A stretch of DNA of 64,000 nt, taken from Clavulina sp. PMI_390 (lineage: Eukaryota; Basidiomycota; Agaricomycetes; Cantharellales; Hydnaceae). Made by a program: the position numbers and the translations under genes. The notes under the pieces were generated by a model that worked only from the letters and a program-made list of their open reading frames with translations, was not told the DNA's origin and ran no database searches. This document shows positions 22,639 through 34,757 of the stretch, one piece after another. The stretch is taken from positions 548,721 through 612,720 of the forward strand of contig WIDE01000008.1 in NCBI GenBank assembly GCA_015039315.1. The letters are read 5' to 3'. Within the stretch, counting starts at the first letter, position 1, and each line of letters starts with the position of its first letter.

Positions 22639-23136
22639 ATGGCTTCCCAGGTCCTCCCGCTAGGTGATTTATTTCTCGCGTCGGGCGCGTCGCTATTGCC
22701 CTAATAACCACTCATCTCATGTTTACGGTAGAGCTCATCGACCGATGCATCGGTTCACAAATCTGGGTGGTTATGAAGTCGGACAGGGAGTTTACAGGAA
22801 CTTTGCTGGGGTTTGACGACTTTGTCAGTGAGTGCCGATCGTCGACTATCCTGATCAAATTATCGCGTTCTGATGCGTTTGCCCGCAGACATGGTGCTAG
22901 AAGATGTCACCGAATAGTTCAGTTTTTATTGCAACACTTTGATTCTACGAGTACCTTATACTTGTCTTTCTAATAGTGAAATGACTCCTCAAGGGCGAAA
23001 AGCCACAAAACTCTCGTCAACGTTACTGAATGGCAATAACATCTGCATGGTGGGTTTTCTCTTGGCCACCTCCGTTACTTTGCTCTGACCTTTCCATCAA
23101 TAGCTGATCCCTGGCAGCTCAGGGCCAGAATCCTGA
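22639..23136 (+). CDS. LSM5: U6 snRNA-associated Sm-like protein LSm5
   Basis: Five small exons: 22639-22663, 22732-22827, 22889-22916, 22977-23049, 23104-23136; 84 aa. Splicing yields a complete Sm fold: Sm1 with [19 protein letters not shown] and [10 protein letters not shown], then Sm2 [14 protein letters not shown]. The order and spacing match LSm5 of the LSm2-8 ring, which binds the U6 snRNA 3' end in the nucleus, and of LSm1-7, which promotes mRNA decapping in the cytoplasm. The exon of 28 nt encodes MVLEDVTE and is easily missed by gene finders. It is head-to-head with importin alpha. Confidence 0.97.
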
Positions 23137-23256
23137 AAAACTTTCATTCTCATGAAACTATATACTCGTTTTCAGACGGCCATCTTCATACGTACGAGGA
23201 AAATTTGGGCCTCGTGTATTGGCTACATCTCATAGAGATAACAGTACAATAAAAAC

Positions 23257-26200
23257 CTAAAGATCAAATGCATCGCTCCTCCATCCGTCCCTGCGCCGCT
23301 CCTTCTTTTTCCTCCGCTCGAACATCTCAGCTCCCTCTCTGACTTCCTCCTTTGTTTGCTGGGCTGCATTCGCAACCTCACCACTGACCTCTGCTGCTCT
23401 CTCCGCTGTATCCTCAGCGGCCTCCTGCACATCCTCAACAGCATCTTTCGCCTCTCTTGCCACCACGTCCACACCCCTTCCTTCCTCGGTTGTATCCGGT
23501 CCAGCTTCCCCTTCATCCAATAACAACTGTGGGCCCACCCCGATCGCAAGCGCACTCTCCCCCTCAATATCTCCACTAGTAAGGTCTTCCACCAGAGTCC
23601 TACGCACCACTCCTCTTGTCGTAAATTGTGTCTCGACAATGTTTTCTGTTGGCGAAGCCTCAGCCTCGGCTTCAGCTTCAGCTTCTTGAGCGTCCTCTTC
23701 ACGAATCTCCAGGAACGCGGTGACATACGTTGCGAGCGAAGGATGAGTAGTATGAGAGCTGGGTCTTGTGCTGCCGTTTGCTTTTTGACTTTCTGCCTCG
23801 TCAAGCACTTTTGTAATGTCTGCCGCTCGTTCCTTCACTCGCCACATAACTTTGCTCCCTTCCTCCAGAAGAGCTCTCAACTGAGCTTCAACGATCCCTC
23901 TAACAACCCTTCGGACAATTGGGCCCAAGAAGGGTGTCAGAATCGCATTGACTAACCAATGCCGGCTCTTCGTGATCCCGAACTGGAGCCCAGGGATATC
24001 CACTCGGACAAGGTCCACAGTGAATAGCGACGGCGCCGATGGCGGAGCAGTTTGGATGTCAATATCGAGTGTGATGCCTTCTGAGAGTGCTGTGGTGGAA
24101 GATGATGGAGCAGGGAGGCTAGAGGAGGATGGATCCTCGAATGATGGGTCTACGCCTGCCTGGGTCCCAATATCGAAGCTTAGTAGTCCACGGTCCTTCC
24201 ATCCTAACCAGCCACCATAAAGTTTGGCATGCACGAAATATGAGATAAGTCGCGCTGATAGACGAAGGCCATCCACCTTTATGCGAAGGTTGGAAGCCAC
24301 TTCCATCTTCGAGGTGAGTAGGCCTTGGCTTGTACGTCCTCCGCGTCTCGCAGCCAAAGCATCCGACGCGATCATTCGCATCGAATTGCTATTTTCGACC
24401 CACACATGATCTGGCACGAAAGACGGCGCCTCAAGCAAAAGGTCGTCAATAACAGCGTCCAGTGCCTCACTGGCATATTCCACGCGAGGGAACGGGATCG
24501 CCTTGAGGGCACGCAACACACGAGGGAGCAGCCAGCCGATGGCATCAGCCCAGAGCTCCTGCCGAGCCTCGCGTATTAGCTCCTCTGATCGCCCAAACAT
24601 GACCTTGGCAGACGTGAACCCCAGATCAGCTGCATGACGTCCAAGGCGTGGCAGAACGGCGAGGAGCCTTTGTGTAGCCTGGTCATTCTGGAGTGCGTCA
24701 ACGAACCTCGCACTCTCATTGGATAGCTCAGTGATGATACTCTTGAGCTCTGGATCTAGCTCAAGGAGTGCGCGACCGCGGTCATAGAGCTGCGCTAGCT
24801 CGGTCGATGCGGCATCTTGGTGTATCCACTGCGGCGTATTCATTGCTTTGCGGAGCCACGCGCTCACATCCCCAAGGTAGTCTTTCAGCTCTCCAGGGTT
24901 AGAGTAGGTGTGATGTATCAAGGCCTCCCATTGATTGATAACACTGGAAAACCACGATTAGTACGTTTAGCCTTGCAGGAGGCAATGTTACTTACCCTTC
25001 AACCCCGTCACCAAATCGATTAAGCAATCTTCTCGCCGCCCCCACTGCAGCCATGACCTTGTCATCCACCTGTAACTCTACAGGGGCGAGGTCTGTCGGT
25101 GACACTCCATTGGGAGAGTCTGTATCAGACTTGGCTTTATTGGCGGCTTTTCCTGCAGCAGCGGAAAGCTGGGAGGCCCTCTCGACGTATTTGTGGAGCA
25201 CATCGAAGATAATCACGAGCGCGGCCTCGTATGCAGGGTCACTTTGCGCTTGTAGGATGATCTAACATGTCAACATTAGTGGACTGAGAAATAGAATATT
25301 CTTTAAAATAACGGCTTTCACGTACAGCTCGGACACGCTCGACAATTGCTTCACGGATTCTCTCTGTAGATTCAGGGACGAGCTCATTTCCTTCTTCTAC
25401 TCCTTGGGCCAACTTGGTTGGGATTTCCTCTGCTAGACCGATGATATCTTTCCCCTTGTTCTTAACCGCCTCTGTATCGACGGTGTCAAGCACCTCGTCA
25501 GGGCTCTGCGCGTCCTCCGCAGTGGGAGGCCGCACCATTTCGTCAACCTCAACAGCTTCCTCTCTGACAAGTTCTGCGACATTGGATACATTGGCTGCAA
25601 CGTCGGCGACGATTTCACGAGAGGTGATTAGAATATCGGACAGGATGAGCCGGAATGCGGAGGAGGTGAGGACAAGGGAGGCCAGAGTGCGGAGAGCGGT
25701 GAGGGTATCCGAAATATCAGAGTTCACCTCCTCAGTTGATGTAACAGGAATTTCATTTGCGAACGCTATATAGGAATGATAAAATGAGTGAGAGATGTGG
25801 TGCCAGTACGATATGTTCACCTACTGGTTTGCGCCTCTTTCGCTCGCTGCTTGAGCTTGGTGTTTGGCTGCACATGTACAGGGTCGTCCACGCGAGAAGA
25901 GTGGTACCAGAATTCTTGAACTGCGTCATCGTCTTAATCAAGAGTGGATTCAGTAGAGGTAGTCGGAAGTATAATGTGGCGCTGCGTACAGTTCTTTTCG
26001 ACCCCAAACTGCAGAACTGCTTGGCATGCCTCGGTGATATCGTCAAGAATCTCGCGTCCTCTGGCACTCAATGGCCCGTAGGCATAGTTTGAGCTACCCG
26101 GGTTAAGAGAGTCGCGGGTGTCGAGTACGCTCGTCTGCAATGACTGCACGGCGTCATCGAGCTGGGGCTGTGAAGGGACCTTGCCTGCTGAGAGAGCGGC

Positions 26201-26350
26201 GAGAGCTTGAGCAAATTTTTGAGTTTGGGCATGCCGAGGTCGGTCCGTCGTCTGCGACGGTTGCTCGTCACGGTGTCGGGGAAGTAGTGGCTCCTTCTCA
26301 CCCTGAAGCTTTCGTCGTCCCCCACAGCAGCAAGATAAGGAGGCTCCCAT
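23257..26350 (-). CDS. HAM1-like protein (HAM1 N- and C-terminal domains), probable lipid-binding, acylated
   Basis: Five exons: 26350-25990, 25932-25825, 25765-25326, 25261-24996, 24943-23257; 953 aa. It matches the fungal family named after Neurospora hyphal anastomosis gene ham-1: an N-terminal helical region and a C-terminal domain with the conserved stretch NLRIKVDGLRLSARLISYF, then YGGWLGWKDRGLLSFDIG and VDIPGLQFGITKSRHW. The C-terminal fold is BPI/TULIP-like in later family descriptions. The start MGASLSCCC has Gly2 and Ser6 for N-myristoylation and three adjacent Cys for palmitoylation, suggesting membrane attachment; this is inference. The last 200 residues are acidic, rich in Glu/Ala (EAEAEAEAEA) and predicted helical. 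A role in hyphal fusion is known only by analogy. The start shares a 167-nt promoter with ADE1. Confidence 0.85.
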
Positions 26351-26517
26351 GTTCGAATCCTTTTTGCAGCTACTCGGGTTCTCTCACTGTGTGGCGTTGC
26401 GCATTGGTTGTCCCACTGAGCCGTCGTTCAAGTTGGCATGTCGTCATAACCTGTGGCCCTGAGCGGCACTTTCCCACGATTCCTCGATCACAACAACGAT
26501 CTCCGCCTCGACAGAAA
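26351..26517. promoter_or_regulatory. Bidirectional promoter, HAM1-like / ADE1
   Basis: 167 nt between two divergent start codons; the core promoters must overlap. No TATA box was recognised. Confidence 0.65.
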
Positions 26518-27718
26518 ATGTCCGCCCTCACGTCCACCGTGCTCGACGACCTTACTCTTGTTTCACAAGGTAAAGTCCGCGACGTTTATGCGACCTCCGA
26601 TCCGGAATCTCTCCTATTTGTTGCCACCGATCGCATTAGTGCCTACGATGTGATTCTCAAAAATGTTAGTAACCCTCTAGCCTTCAAGTTAACCTGTGAT
26701 CACTGACTCCTATGCTCGAAACGGCCGGGTATGGCCTTATATGCTGTTCGTTGCCGCACTTGGCTGAACAATGACCGCTCCAGGGTATCCCAGGCAAGGG
26801 TCGCATATTGACCTCACTTTCACTCTTCTGGTTTGAGTACCTGAAAGACGTTATTCCGAACCATCTAATCACTGCCAACATCGATGAGATGCCTTCTGAG
26901 CTCTCGAAACATAAAGATATTCTTCAAGGGAGGTCGATGCTTGTCCGGAAGGCAAAAGTCATTCCGATTGAGGCAATTGTGAGGGGGTATATCACTGGTG
27001 AGCACAATCGGTAATGAAAAGCCTGTCACAAGATGATGCTGAGAAGCGTGTCGTCCCACTGAGGCTCTGCGTGGTCTGAATATCAAAAGTCTGGGACCGT
27101 TCACGGAATGCAGGTCCCACCAGGACTTCGAGAATCAGACAAGCTCCCCGAACCTATCTTCACCCCATCTACCAAGGCAGAACAAGGTCAACACGATGAG
27201 AATATCTCTCCTGAACAAGGTGAGCCCTCCGCATTTTCCCAGCTTCTTCTCCACCTGGCTGATCTATTGAAATGGCCTGTATCGCGCTAGCTGCCACGCT
27301 CATTGGTGCTGAACTCGCCTCCGAGATTGCTCGCGTCTCGCTCGAGCTCTACACGCGCGCCGCAGCTCATGCACTCTCCCGCGGCGTCATCCTCGCCGAT
27401 ACCAAATTCGAATTTGGGCTTATAACTCCATCAAGCGACAGTGGCTCTTCCTCCTCACCGACGTTGATTCTAATCGACGAAGTCCTCACACCCGACTCAT
27501 CGCGGTACTGGCCTGCAAAGGACTACGAGCCTGGAAAGAACCAACCAAGCTTCGATAAGCAGTTCTTGAGAGACTGGTTAGTTGCGCAGGGGTTCAAGAA
27601 GGGACTGGAGGATGGCCCAGAGGGAAGTGCTCCTGGAACAGGATGGGAGATCGCGCCCGAAGTAGTTGAGGGGACGGCGTCGAGGTATCAAGAAGCGATG
27701 GACTTGCTCACTGCATAG
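26518..27718 (+). CDS. ADE1: Phosphoribosylaminoimidazole-succinocarboxamide synthase (SAICAR synthetase)
   Basis: Four exons: 26518-26664, 26784-26997, 27064-27219, 27291-27718; 314 aa, typical of the fungal monofunctional enzyme. It joins CAIR and aspartate with ATP in purine biosynthesis (cytosol). Seen motifs: [10 protein letters not shown] (ATP loop), [45 protein letters not shown], then after splicing [16 protein letters not shown], and near the C-terminus [10 protein letters not shown] and [14 protein letters not shown]. All catalytic blocks are present. It is divergent from the HAM1-like gene and convergent on tricalbin. Confidence 0.97.
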
Positions 27719-28090
27719 GGTCGGGGCGAATCACTCAGAGAACTTAGCAATGCGACGTCGCTCATCGTGGTGAAGCTAGCCAGGTTCTCGTGAAAGCGTA
27801 TACTGTAGATTCAATAGGAAAAATGTAATCAAGGATACAAAAGATCAGGAGATGAAGTCCACTCGTAAGATAACAAACAGATCTGGAGCCACTCAAGCAA
27901 TCCAATCCATAGATGGGGAAACAAAAAAAGGAAAACGACGTGAAGTGATAGTGATGCGCCAAAAATCAGAAAGAGGAAGGTGTCAAACAATCAGTCTTGA
28001 CACCCCAGGTCGCATACATATCGTGAAGGTGAATTGGAGCACAGCAGAGAGTAATGGGTATCTCAATGACCAACAGTGGTGTCGGTGTGT
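27719..28090. other. Convergent 3' intergenic region, ADE1 / tricalbin
   Basis: 372 nt with no supported ORF; it must hold both 3' UTRs. Confidence 0.5.
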
Positions 28091-31000
28091 TCACGAATCC
28101 ATAGATGGTGTTCCCTCCCTCCGCGGTAGCCCTCCAGCGCCACTAGCCTTTCGCCCCGTCAAGAACCGCGAAGGAGAACTTAATCCCGTGCGAGGGAACG
28201 AGGCTTGGCTCGCACTTGGACCCAAAGCGTTGCCCGGCAAACCAGGCTCGAAGTCGAGGCGGATTTGAGCCATTCCAGTTCCATGGCGGAGCTCAACCCA
28301 TACGTCAGCGGCGGTAATTGGCTCACCACGACCGAATTGGATGTGGCGCCAGATCTGATATAGGAAGGAGGGTTTAGTTACAGTCGGTGAGTCGGCGGGA
28401 AACATTGGGGCTCACCTCAACCTCGGCAATGCCAAGATGCTTATCCTTGCCCAAGCTCTTGTGATCAAAGACCGCAACGGTCAAGATATCCGACTCAGGG
28501 CTAACGTTGAAAGAGAAAGTCTCATCCCTAACAAGTTGTAGTGTTAGCCAGGCTCAGCGGGCTGCAACAAACCAGTGACGGTACACATACCATTCAGGAT
28601 TAGTTGTCTTGTTGGCATGTTTTGTTGACCACTCTTTCGCGCCAACCTTGACCTTGATATATGGCTTGATGTCATTGGATTCTCCTAGGTCCTTTGCGCT
28701 GACCACAGTCACGCGGAGTGTCCCAGACTCGCGTGGTGGCGCAGCCTCACCAGACATCAGGGCGGTGTTCGCCATAGGGAAGTGCGAGTTCCCAGTGGCA
28801 GCGCTGACAGATGCAGGTTGCGAGATTTGACCGGCAGGGAGCTCAGGAAGAGGTTGGCCGTTCGAAGCGGATGCCGTTCGCGCCATAGGAACAGCAAGGC
28901 TGGGCGCTAGGGCCGCGCCGTTGGTGCCATCTTTTGCAGGTAGAGGAGGAACAGCGATGGAGAAGCCGGTGACCTCATCCGATTCATCGATGGTCTTGGT
29001 ACGACCTCCAGGGGCAAAGAGTCCCTTTGCCTTGCCGCCAACCATACCTCCGACACCACCAATCCCATGGACGAGGCCCTTCCCAGCTCCGAACGGCACA
29101 GCGGCCACAGAGGTCATCGCACGTTGGCCTACTGAGAAAGTCGATGTAGCCTTACGAGTGCGAGCAACAATCTGCGGTGTGAAGACAAAGCCGAGCTTGA
29201 TCTCGCCCTTTTGGCCGTACTTGGGGGACACAAGGGGTAAAGTCACTTCTCTACTCTCCATCGGCTCCAGTGTTGACAGGTCGATTTTGGCTGCACCGAG
29301 CTCATCAGACGAACCGACTTGATCCCAGTCGAAGACTTCCACAACGAAATTGGCTGCAACTCGTGATGGCTACAAGTACGCAAGTCAGGCTACCTTATCA
29401 TCAAGCTTTGTCCAGGAAAACAATGAGCGCTTACCACCAATGTAACGAAAGACTGGTTCCAGGTAGGGTTTACTGTCTTCTTGATCGTCTCCGACTTGAA
29501 TACTTTCTGGCCATTAAGTACGAATTGAGCGTAGGGATCAGATTTGCCACCACGATCGGCAGCACGCAAGCCAGCAGCACTGATAACATCAACCCGAAGT
29601 GAACCCATGTCTAGAAAAAAAAATCCATGAGCACAGATCCAAATTACATGCAGATCCATTGTCAGGGGACGCACTGTTGATGCTTTCTCTAGCCTCCAAC
29701 TGGACAGGTACTGGGACGTATTTGGCCAGCAGCTTGACAGTCGCAACACGCTCATTACGTTCCTTATGGAAGAGTTCGAAGTCGGCCTCTTTGTTCTACC
29801 AGATAGAATCAAGTCAAGTTAACGATTTAGAACTGGACAGTCGCACAGGACGAAAAGCTAGGGAAAGGAAGGGAGGGACAGAAACTTACCCAGCACCGCT
29901 CCAAGAATGTAAGAGCACTCATGCGAACTTCGCCGAGAATCTCATCCTTAACACCCTCCTCATTCTCATTGAGGCGGAGCCAGATAGCGCAGAAGTCCAG
30001 TTCCTTGACGAACCCTTCTCCAACCTGGTCCCACGAGGCAGTAGTGCTGCGCGAACGCTCGGTAGAGAACGAAGGCCAGTAACCATCATCGAGCAGGAGC
30101 TCAAGGCGGGCTTTACGGGGGAGGTCACCGGAGATGGCCTCGAGAATGAGGACACCAGATTCTAATCATTTATAGGGTCAGCAACGCTATGATAGCACGT
30201 GAGGTGAGATGAACATACGTTGCTTGAACAGCTCCTCGCGAGACATCTCAATGCCTGCCTTCTCGGTAGCAGGGGGTGCAGTGCCAGTCGATTTGCCCGT
30301 TTTCTTCGTGCCACTTGTCTTGACAGAAGCATTGTCCGCCTGAGAGTCCACAGATCCCGATCGCTTGTGTCCGTTTTGAGCACCATTCCCATTAGCAGTG
30401 ACAGGGGAGTCAATCGTGAGGCCCTCAGGGATATCTTCATACTTGGCTCCTCCCTCAACTTCAAACTCTTCGCCAGATTCCTCGCCGCCTGCCACCGTGT
30501 TGTCGAGCTCGGTTCCACGAGCGTCGAACGTCAGACCCGCCAAATTGTACGCAGGAATGAACTCGGCGACATAGTGCAGTGTGCCCTTGTACAAGTTGCC
30601 TTGTTGACGAATCGGGTCCGCGCGATTAGACTTGCCCAGGCTCTCGAAGGGGTACTCAGTGCTGCCAGAGTTCTGGCGAGCGATCTCCTTGACGCCAAGT
30701 TCGACGTAGCCGAGGGTACGATCCTTGGTCATGTGCTGGTAATCCATGGTTTCCAGTACCAGCACCTCATTCATGGAGTGGACAGGCACGTAGATAATCT
30801 GGTCCCACTCGGGATTAAGGTCTATAAGAGGACAAAGATGAGCGCTCGTGTGCAATATTAGAGCAATAAGTAACGTACTGTTGTCGACGACTTCGGTACG
30901 GGCCATAGTGATACCTCCCATCATAACACGCACGTAAGGATCACTCTGTCGCTGCAATCAGTATTTTAGATACGACAAGGAATTATTTTTCACAAACCTT

Positions 31001-33888
31001 GCCACCAAGAGTTCCCTCAACATTTTTGACATCAACAGCCTTCTGCAGCCTACACAAAGAAACGAGCACAACATCAGTTTCACCACTCTAATGAGCGTCA
31101 CCATAGATCAAAAACTCATACCAGAGGCGAACCACACCAATAGGAGGAACATAAGCCGCAGCACCCTGCACACTTCCAGCCATCGCAAGAGGCTTCCACT
31201 CCGCCGTCATGCGAATCCTACCGCTCTTAGCATTCGCCAACGGGAACCACTCACGCTGCTCCTCCTTAGCCTTGAGAATATGCGACAAGTGGACACTGAG
31301 GTATCCAACCGTAGGGTCGGTAAGGATATCGCGGTCATCGATGACCTTGACGCCAATGACGGTGTTTGCCTTATCCGTGACGATGAACTCGGCTGCGCTC
31401 TCCCAGACGGGGGCGACAGTGTGCTTGTAGGTGGGAGTCTGATGGACGACAACGCGGTTGACGAGGACCTTGGCCAGAGGATTAAGATTCCGAGATAGTG
31501 TGTTGGACACATCGAGTTCCTTGGCCTGGTGAATAGTGAGGCGAACGATACCAACGGCTAATAATAACCAGTGGTGAGATAGGAAGCATGCAAAGTAGGG
31601 AGTCAGACTGCTCACTGGTCTCGGGCACGGGTTCCACAATGCCACCCTCGAGCGTCTTGGGCTTGAGCACAGGGTAGTAGTTGCTATGCGACGACGTCAG
31701 TGAACGTGCTCTGCTCTCCAAGGTCTGGAGCAAGCTTACACGTTGAAGATCAACTCTCCGCATTCCTTGCCCTCGCGTAGGATCTTGGCCACAACACCAT
31801 CACGAGTGGCATCTTCGGCAAGGAGCGAAAGCTCGAACGTCGCCACACCCAGTACAGTATCCTTGCGACGGTCATTGTGATCATAAACAGTCAACGTCAG
31901 GACCTCCGACATGTTCTGGTCATTGAGCAGGAGGTTGTGCACAGAGCCGAAATGGGGGTTGTACCTAATGAAGAAGAGCCTGTCAGCGAAGATCAGTAGC
32001 GCTAGGGTTGAACGACGTACGAGCTGCGCTGGAACTTGGTTCTGGCGCTCTCAGCCCTGTTCGCGATGCTGATTGATACGTAAGGATCAGGCGTGCCGCC
32101 ACCGAGCTTGACAGCCTTGAGACCACGAGCAGACTCGATCTTGAGTTGCAGAACACCCGTAGCGGCATCGATCGCGGCACCAGAGAGCAGTTGCTCAAGG
32201 TTGAGGGTGAAGACTAGGCAGCAGATGAGTCGATATTACTGCGATGGGTAAGTATGGATACGACCTACCATTGGGGTTGTACATCATAGGCTCCAGGATC
32301 GAGTGGACAGTGTCACGGATGAATGACTGAAGACCGGGAATCTATGGTACGCGTCAATGTGAGTTAGCTAGCTATACAGTGAGGTCATCCAGCAACGTAC
32401 CGAGTTGATGTCAAGACCAAACGTTTCGCCTCCAAGTGGCTTCAACGCATAGTTGAAGTTTGGCTTGGACATGAAGCTGAGATCGACAGTCTGGACATGA
32501 GGGAAGTTGGTCATCAACTTGAGCTTGATTCTCATCTCGCCGGTAAACTCGATGTTCTCCACCAGGATAGGGAACGGGATGCGTGCGGGGCCTTTGCCAA
32601 TCTTGATGTCGAGCACAATCTTCGAGTTGGTCTTGGTGACAGCTTGCGAAGGAGGAATGTCCACGAGATCGGTCGAAGTGAATGAGATAGCCCAGTCCAT
32701 GACAACTTCATCATCGGGAGTCCTCGGGAGAGTGCGAACCCGTTCGATGCGTGGAGCCTTGGTGCCAAGCGTGAACGTGGTGAGGGCCATGGACTCAACC
32801 ATAGGTGGCGCCGACATTGAGAGCACCTGGTCGACGGACGAGACGATGGATTTGGAGAGCACAGGCTCGTAGATGAGCCAGAAGCGGTCCATAAAGTTGT
32901 TGATCCAGTCGGCAGACTCATGGTCTGTCGCGAGGCGGCTCTTGACAAGTTCGCGTTGAATGTCGTCGCGAACGGCGCGTCGCAGCGTCTTCATCGAGTT
33001 GGTGTAGTAAGTCGAGCACGCGCCAAGAACCAGGACTAGCCAGCCCCATCCCATCCGGAATAGAGTCAGGAAATATGTCGCTGTAACGGCCTGGGAGAGT
33101 AAGGCACAACCATGACAGCCGCCGCCCAATTATTAGTATACGGCGCTCGTTCCAAACTTAGTAGCAGTAGTGACTGACGAAGAAGATAACAGCAGCATTA
33201 TGATACCATTGCCCATAGTACTACAGGAGTGCAAAGGATTGCGTCAGTCAATGGGCGACCGAGTAAGAAAACGAGGAGGCGAACTTGGTCGGAGATGAAC
33301 ATGTTTAGCAGAGCTCTCTCATGCTCAATGCCAGCAAGCGCAGGAGAGTCGATGCCGGTAACTTCGCGCCATCCAGTGCGGATCCAGTCAGGGATTGGAG
33401 GAGCAGGCCCTGTCAGCGCTCCTGGAGGCTCGGGGATGTCGTCCTTGGGACTCGAAGGGGTCGTGGGCTCCGTGGTTGCGGCTGCAGCACCATTCGGAGA
33501 ATTGGCTTTTTCTATCTCCTTCTCCCCTATCGTTATGGGTGGAGGGGGGCCGGCAGAGGGAGTCGCGACTGGGACAGCTGCTCCAAAACACGTTTCATGC
33601 ACCATGAGGACGATGTGTTATAAGATACCAAGATTAGCCCTGACGTCAACACGCTGGTAGACACGCCAACGAATATCTGCAAAATTGAGGAGAAAACGTA
33701 CCAGGAGCGGCAGCACCGTTTGTCTTGTTCGCGCCCACGATGCTCGCGAGCTGGCCAGCGCCATTCGCGACCGCAGCAGCCTTCTGCTCGGGGCTGGCGT
33801 TCGGGTCGAACTGGTGCACGACGGCACCCTTGGCCTGGTCGTTGGCGAGATCATTGGCGAGAGTGTCCCGCGCGATTGGGTCGCTCAT
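28091..33888 (-). CDS. Tricalbin-like ER-plasma membrane tether (SMP plus multiple C2 domains)
   Basis: Eighteen exons, 1549 aa: 33888-33702, 33577-33285, 33221-33179, 33080-32401, 32341-32269, 32213-32021, 31964-31740, 31683-31616, 31557-31122, 31049-30998, 30951-30879, 30821-30219, 30161-29890, 29795-29675, 29610-29435, 29369-28591, 28527-28416, 28354-28091. A membrane hairpin (WYHNAAVIFF, then GWGWLVLVLGACSTYY) precedes an SMP lipid-transfer domain (SADWINNFMDRFWLIYEP to IPGLQSFIRDTVHSIL). C2 domains follow, with DPY or related Ca2+-loop signatures: GGGTPDPYVS, a B domain with NPLAKV in place of DPY, QSDPYVRVMM, GGKSDPYAQF and NDIKPYIKV. A sixth, divergent C2-like unit lies at about 30161-29890. 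Tricalbins tether cortical ER to plasma membrane and transfer lipids. The first acceptor of exon 2 could be 3 nt further upstream. Confidence 0.95.
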
Positions 33889-34757
33889 GGTGGGCGGGTA
33901 TCAGAGCGTGTCCTCCGAGGGGGACGTTGAGGGTGTATATGCCCTTTGTTTCTGGGTGTGTCTGTCTGTCGCCTGGGCAGAAAGAGCGGCCTCGGACCCG
34001 GGACTCTGTGACGGCACGTGCCTCCCGCACAGATTCGCAAAGCAGAAATGAATGGGGGAAACTGGTATAGTACTGCGCTGCTTGCGGATGAGGCTGTCCT
34101 CCTCCTCTCGCGTATACCACCACTAATAATCTCCAGGTTGAATCTGCGCAGCGTACCTGAGCCACTCTAGCTTATTTAACGTCATACGATGCACCCAAAC
34201 GAAAAATAAAACTAAAATTAGCGCTCGTTTGTCACCGCGCGCATATCTCGTTTCAAACTGTTGATGCCACTCAGGATCCATCATCATCACCACCATCATG
34301 ACTGGACAAGGCACGGACAGCAATTCGCTAAGAGATGCGATTACTTCTCACTACGCAACATGAGGCGAAATTATATATATATGGAGCACGACGTCGGCCA
34401 TTCAATATTGCCGCTTAAACGAGCGGGCTTCTTGAGGCACCACTCATATTGGTCCCCGCTCTGAGACCTGCCGTGTGAGAGCACCACTACGTCACAAATA
34501 GTAAGCTAGCACGCTGGAAAGGAGAACGAACACGACAATTGACGCGTGTGATCGAGTCCCTGAGGAAGTGTGGAGGCTTGGCAGCTTGAGAGGAGTGATT
34601 TGCCCAGCAAAAAGCTTGTGCAAAACCGACACCCAGTGCTGAAATGACTCAAAGCGACAAATTAATATGATACACGTTTGACCACAGCAAGCGATTTGAT
34701 GCAGAGGGTCAGTTGCATACATGGACGCATCTATCGATCAAGGCGTGCGCCTTTTTC
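33889..34757. other. Intergenic region between tricalbin and hydrolase array
   Basis: Upstream region of tricalbin and 3' flank of hydrolase A. It has a short (AT) run near 34371-34381. No gene-like ORF was found. Confidence 0.5.

Noticed and set aside
26345..26362. GTTCGAATCC, a B-box-like match
   Set aside because: It spans the start codon of the HAM1-like gene; there is no A-box or pairing acceptor stem upstream, so no tRNA.
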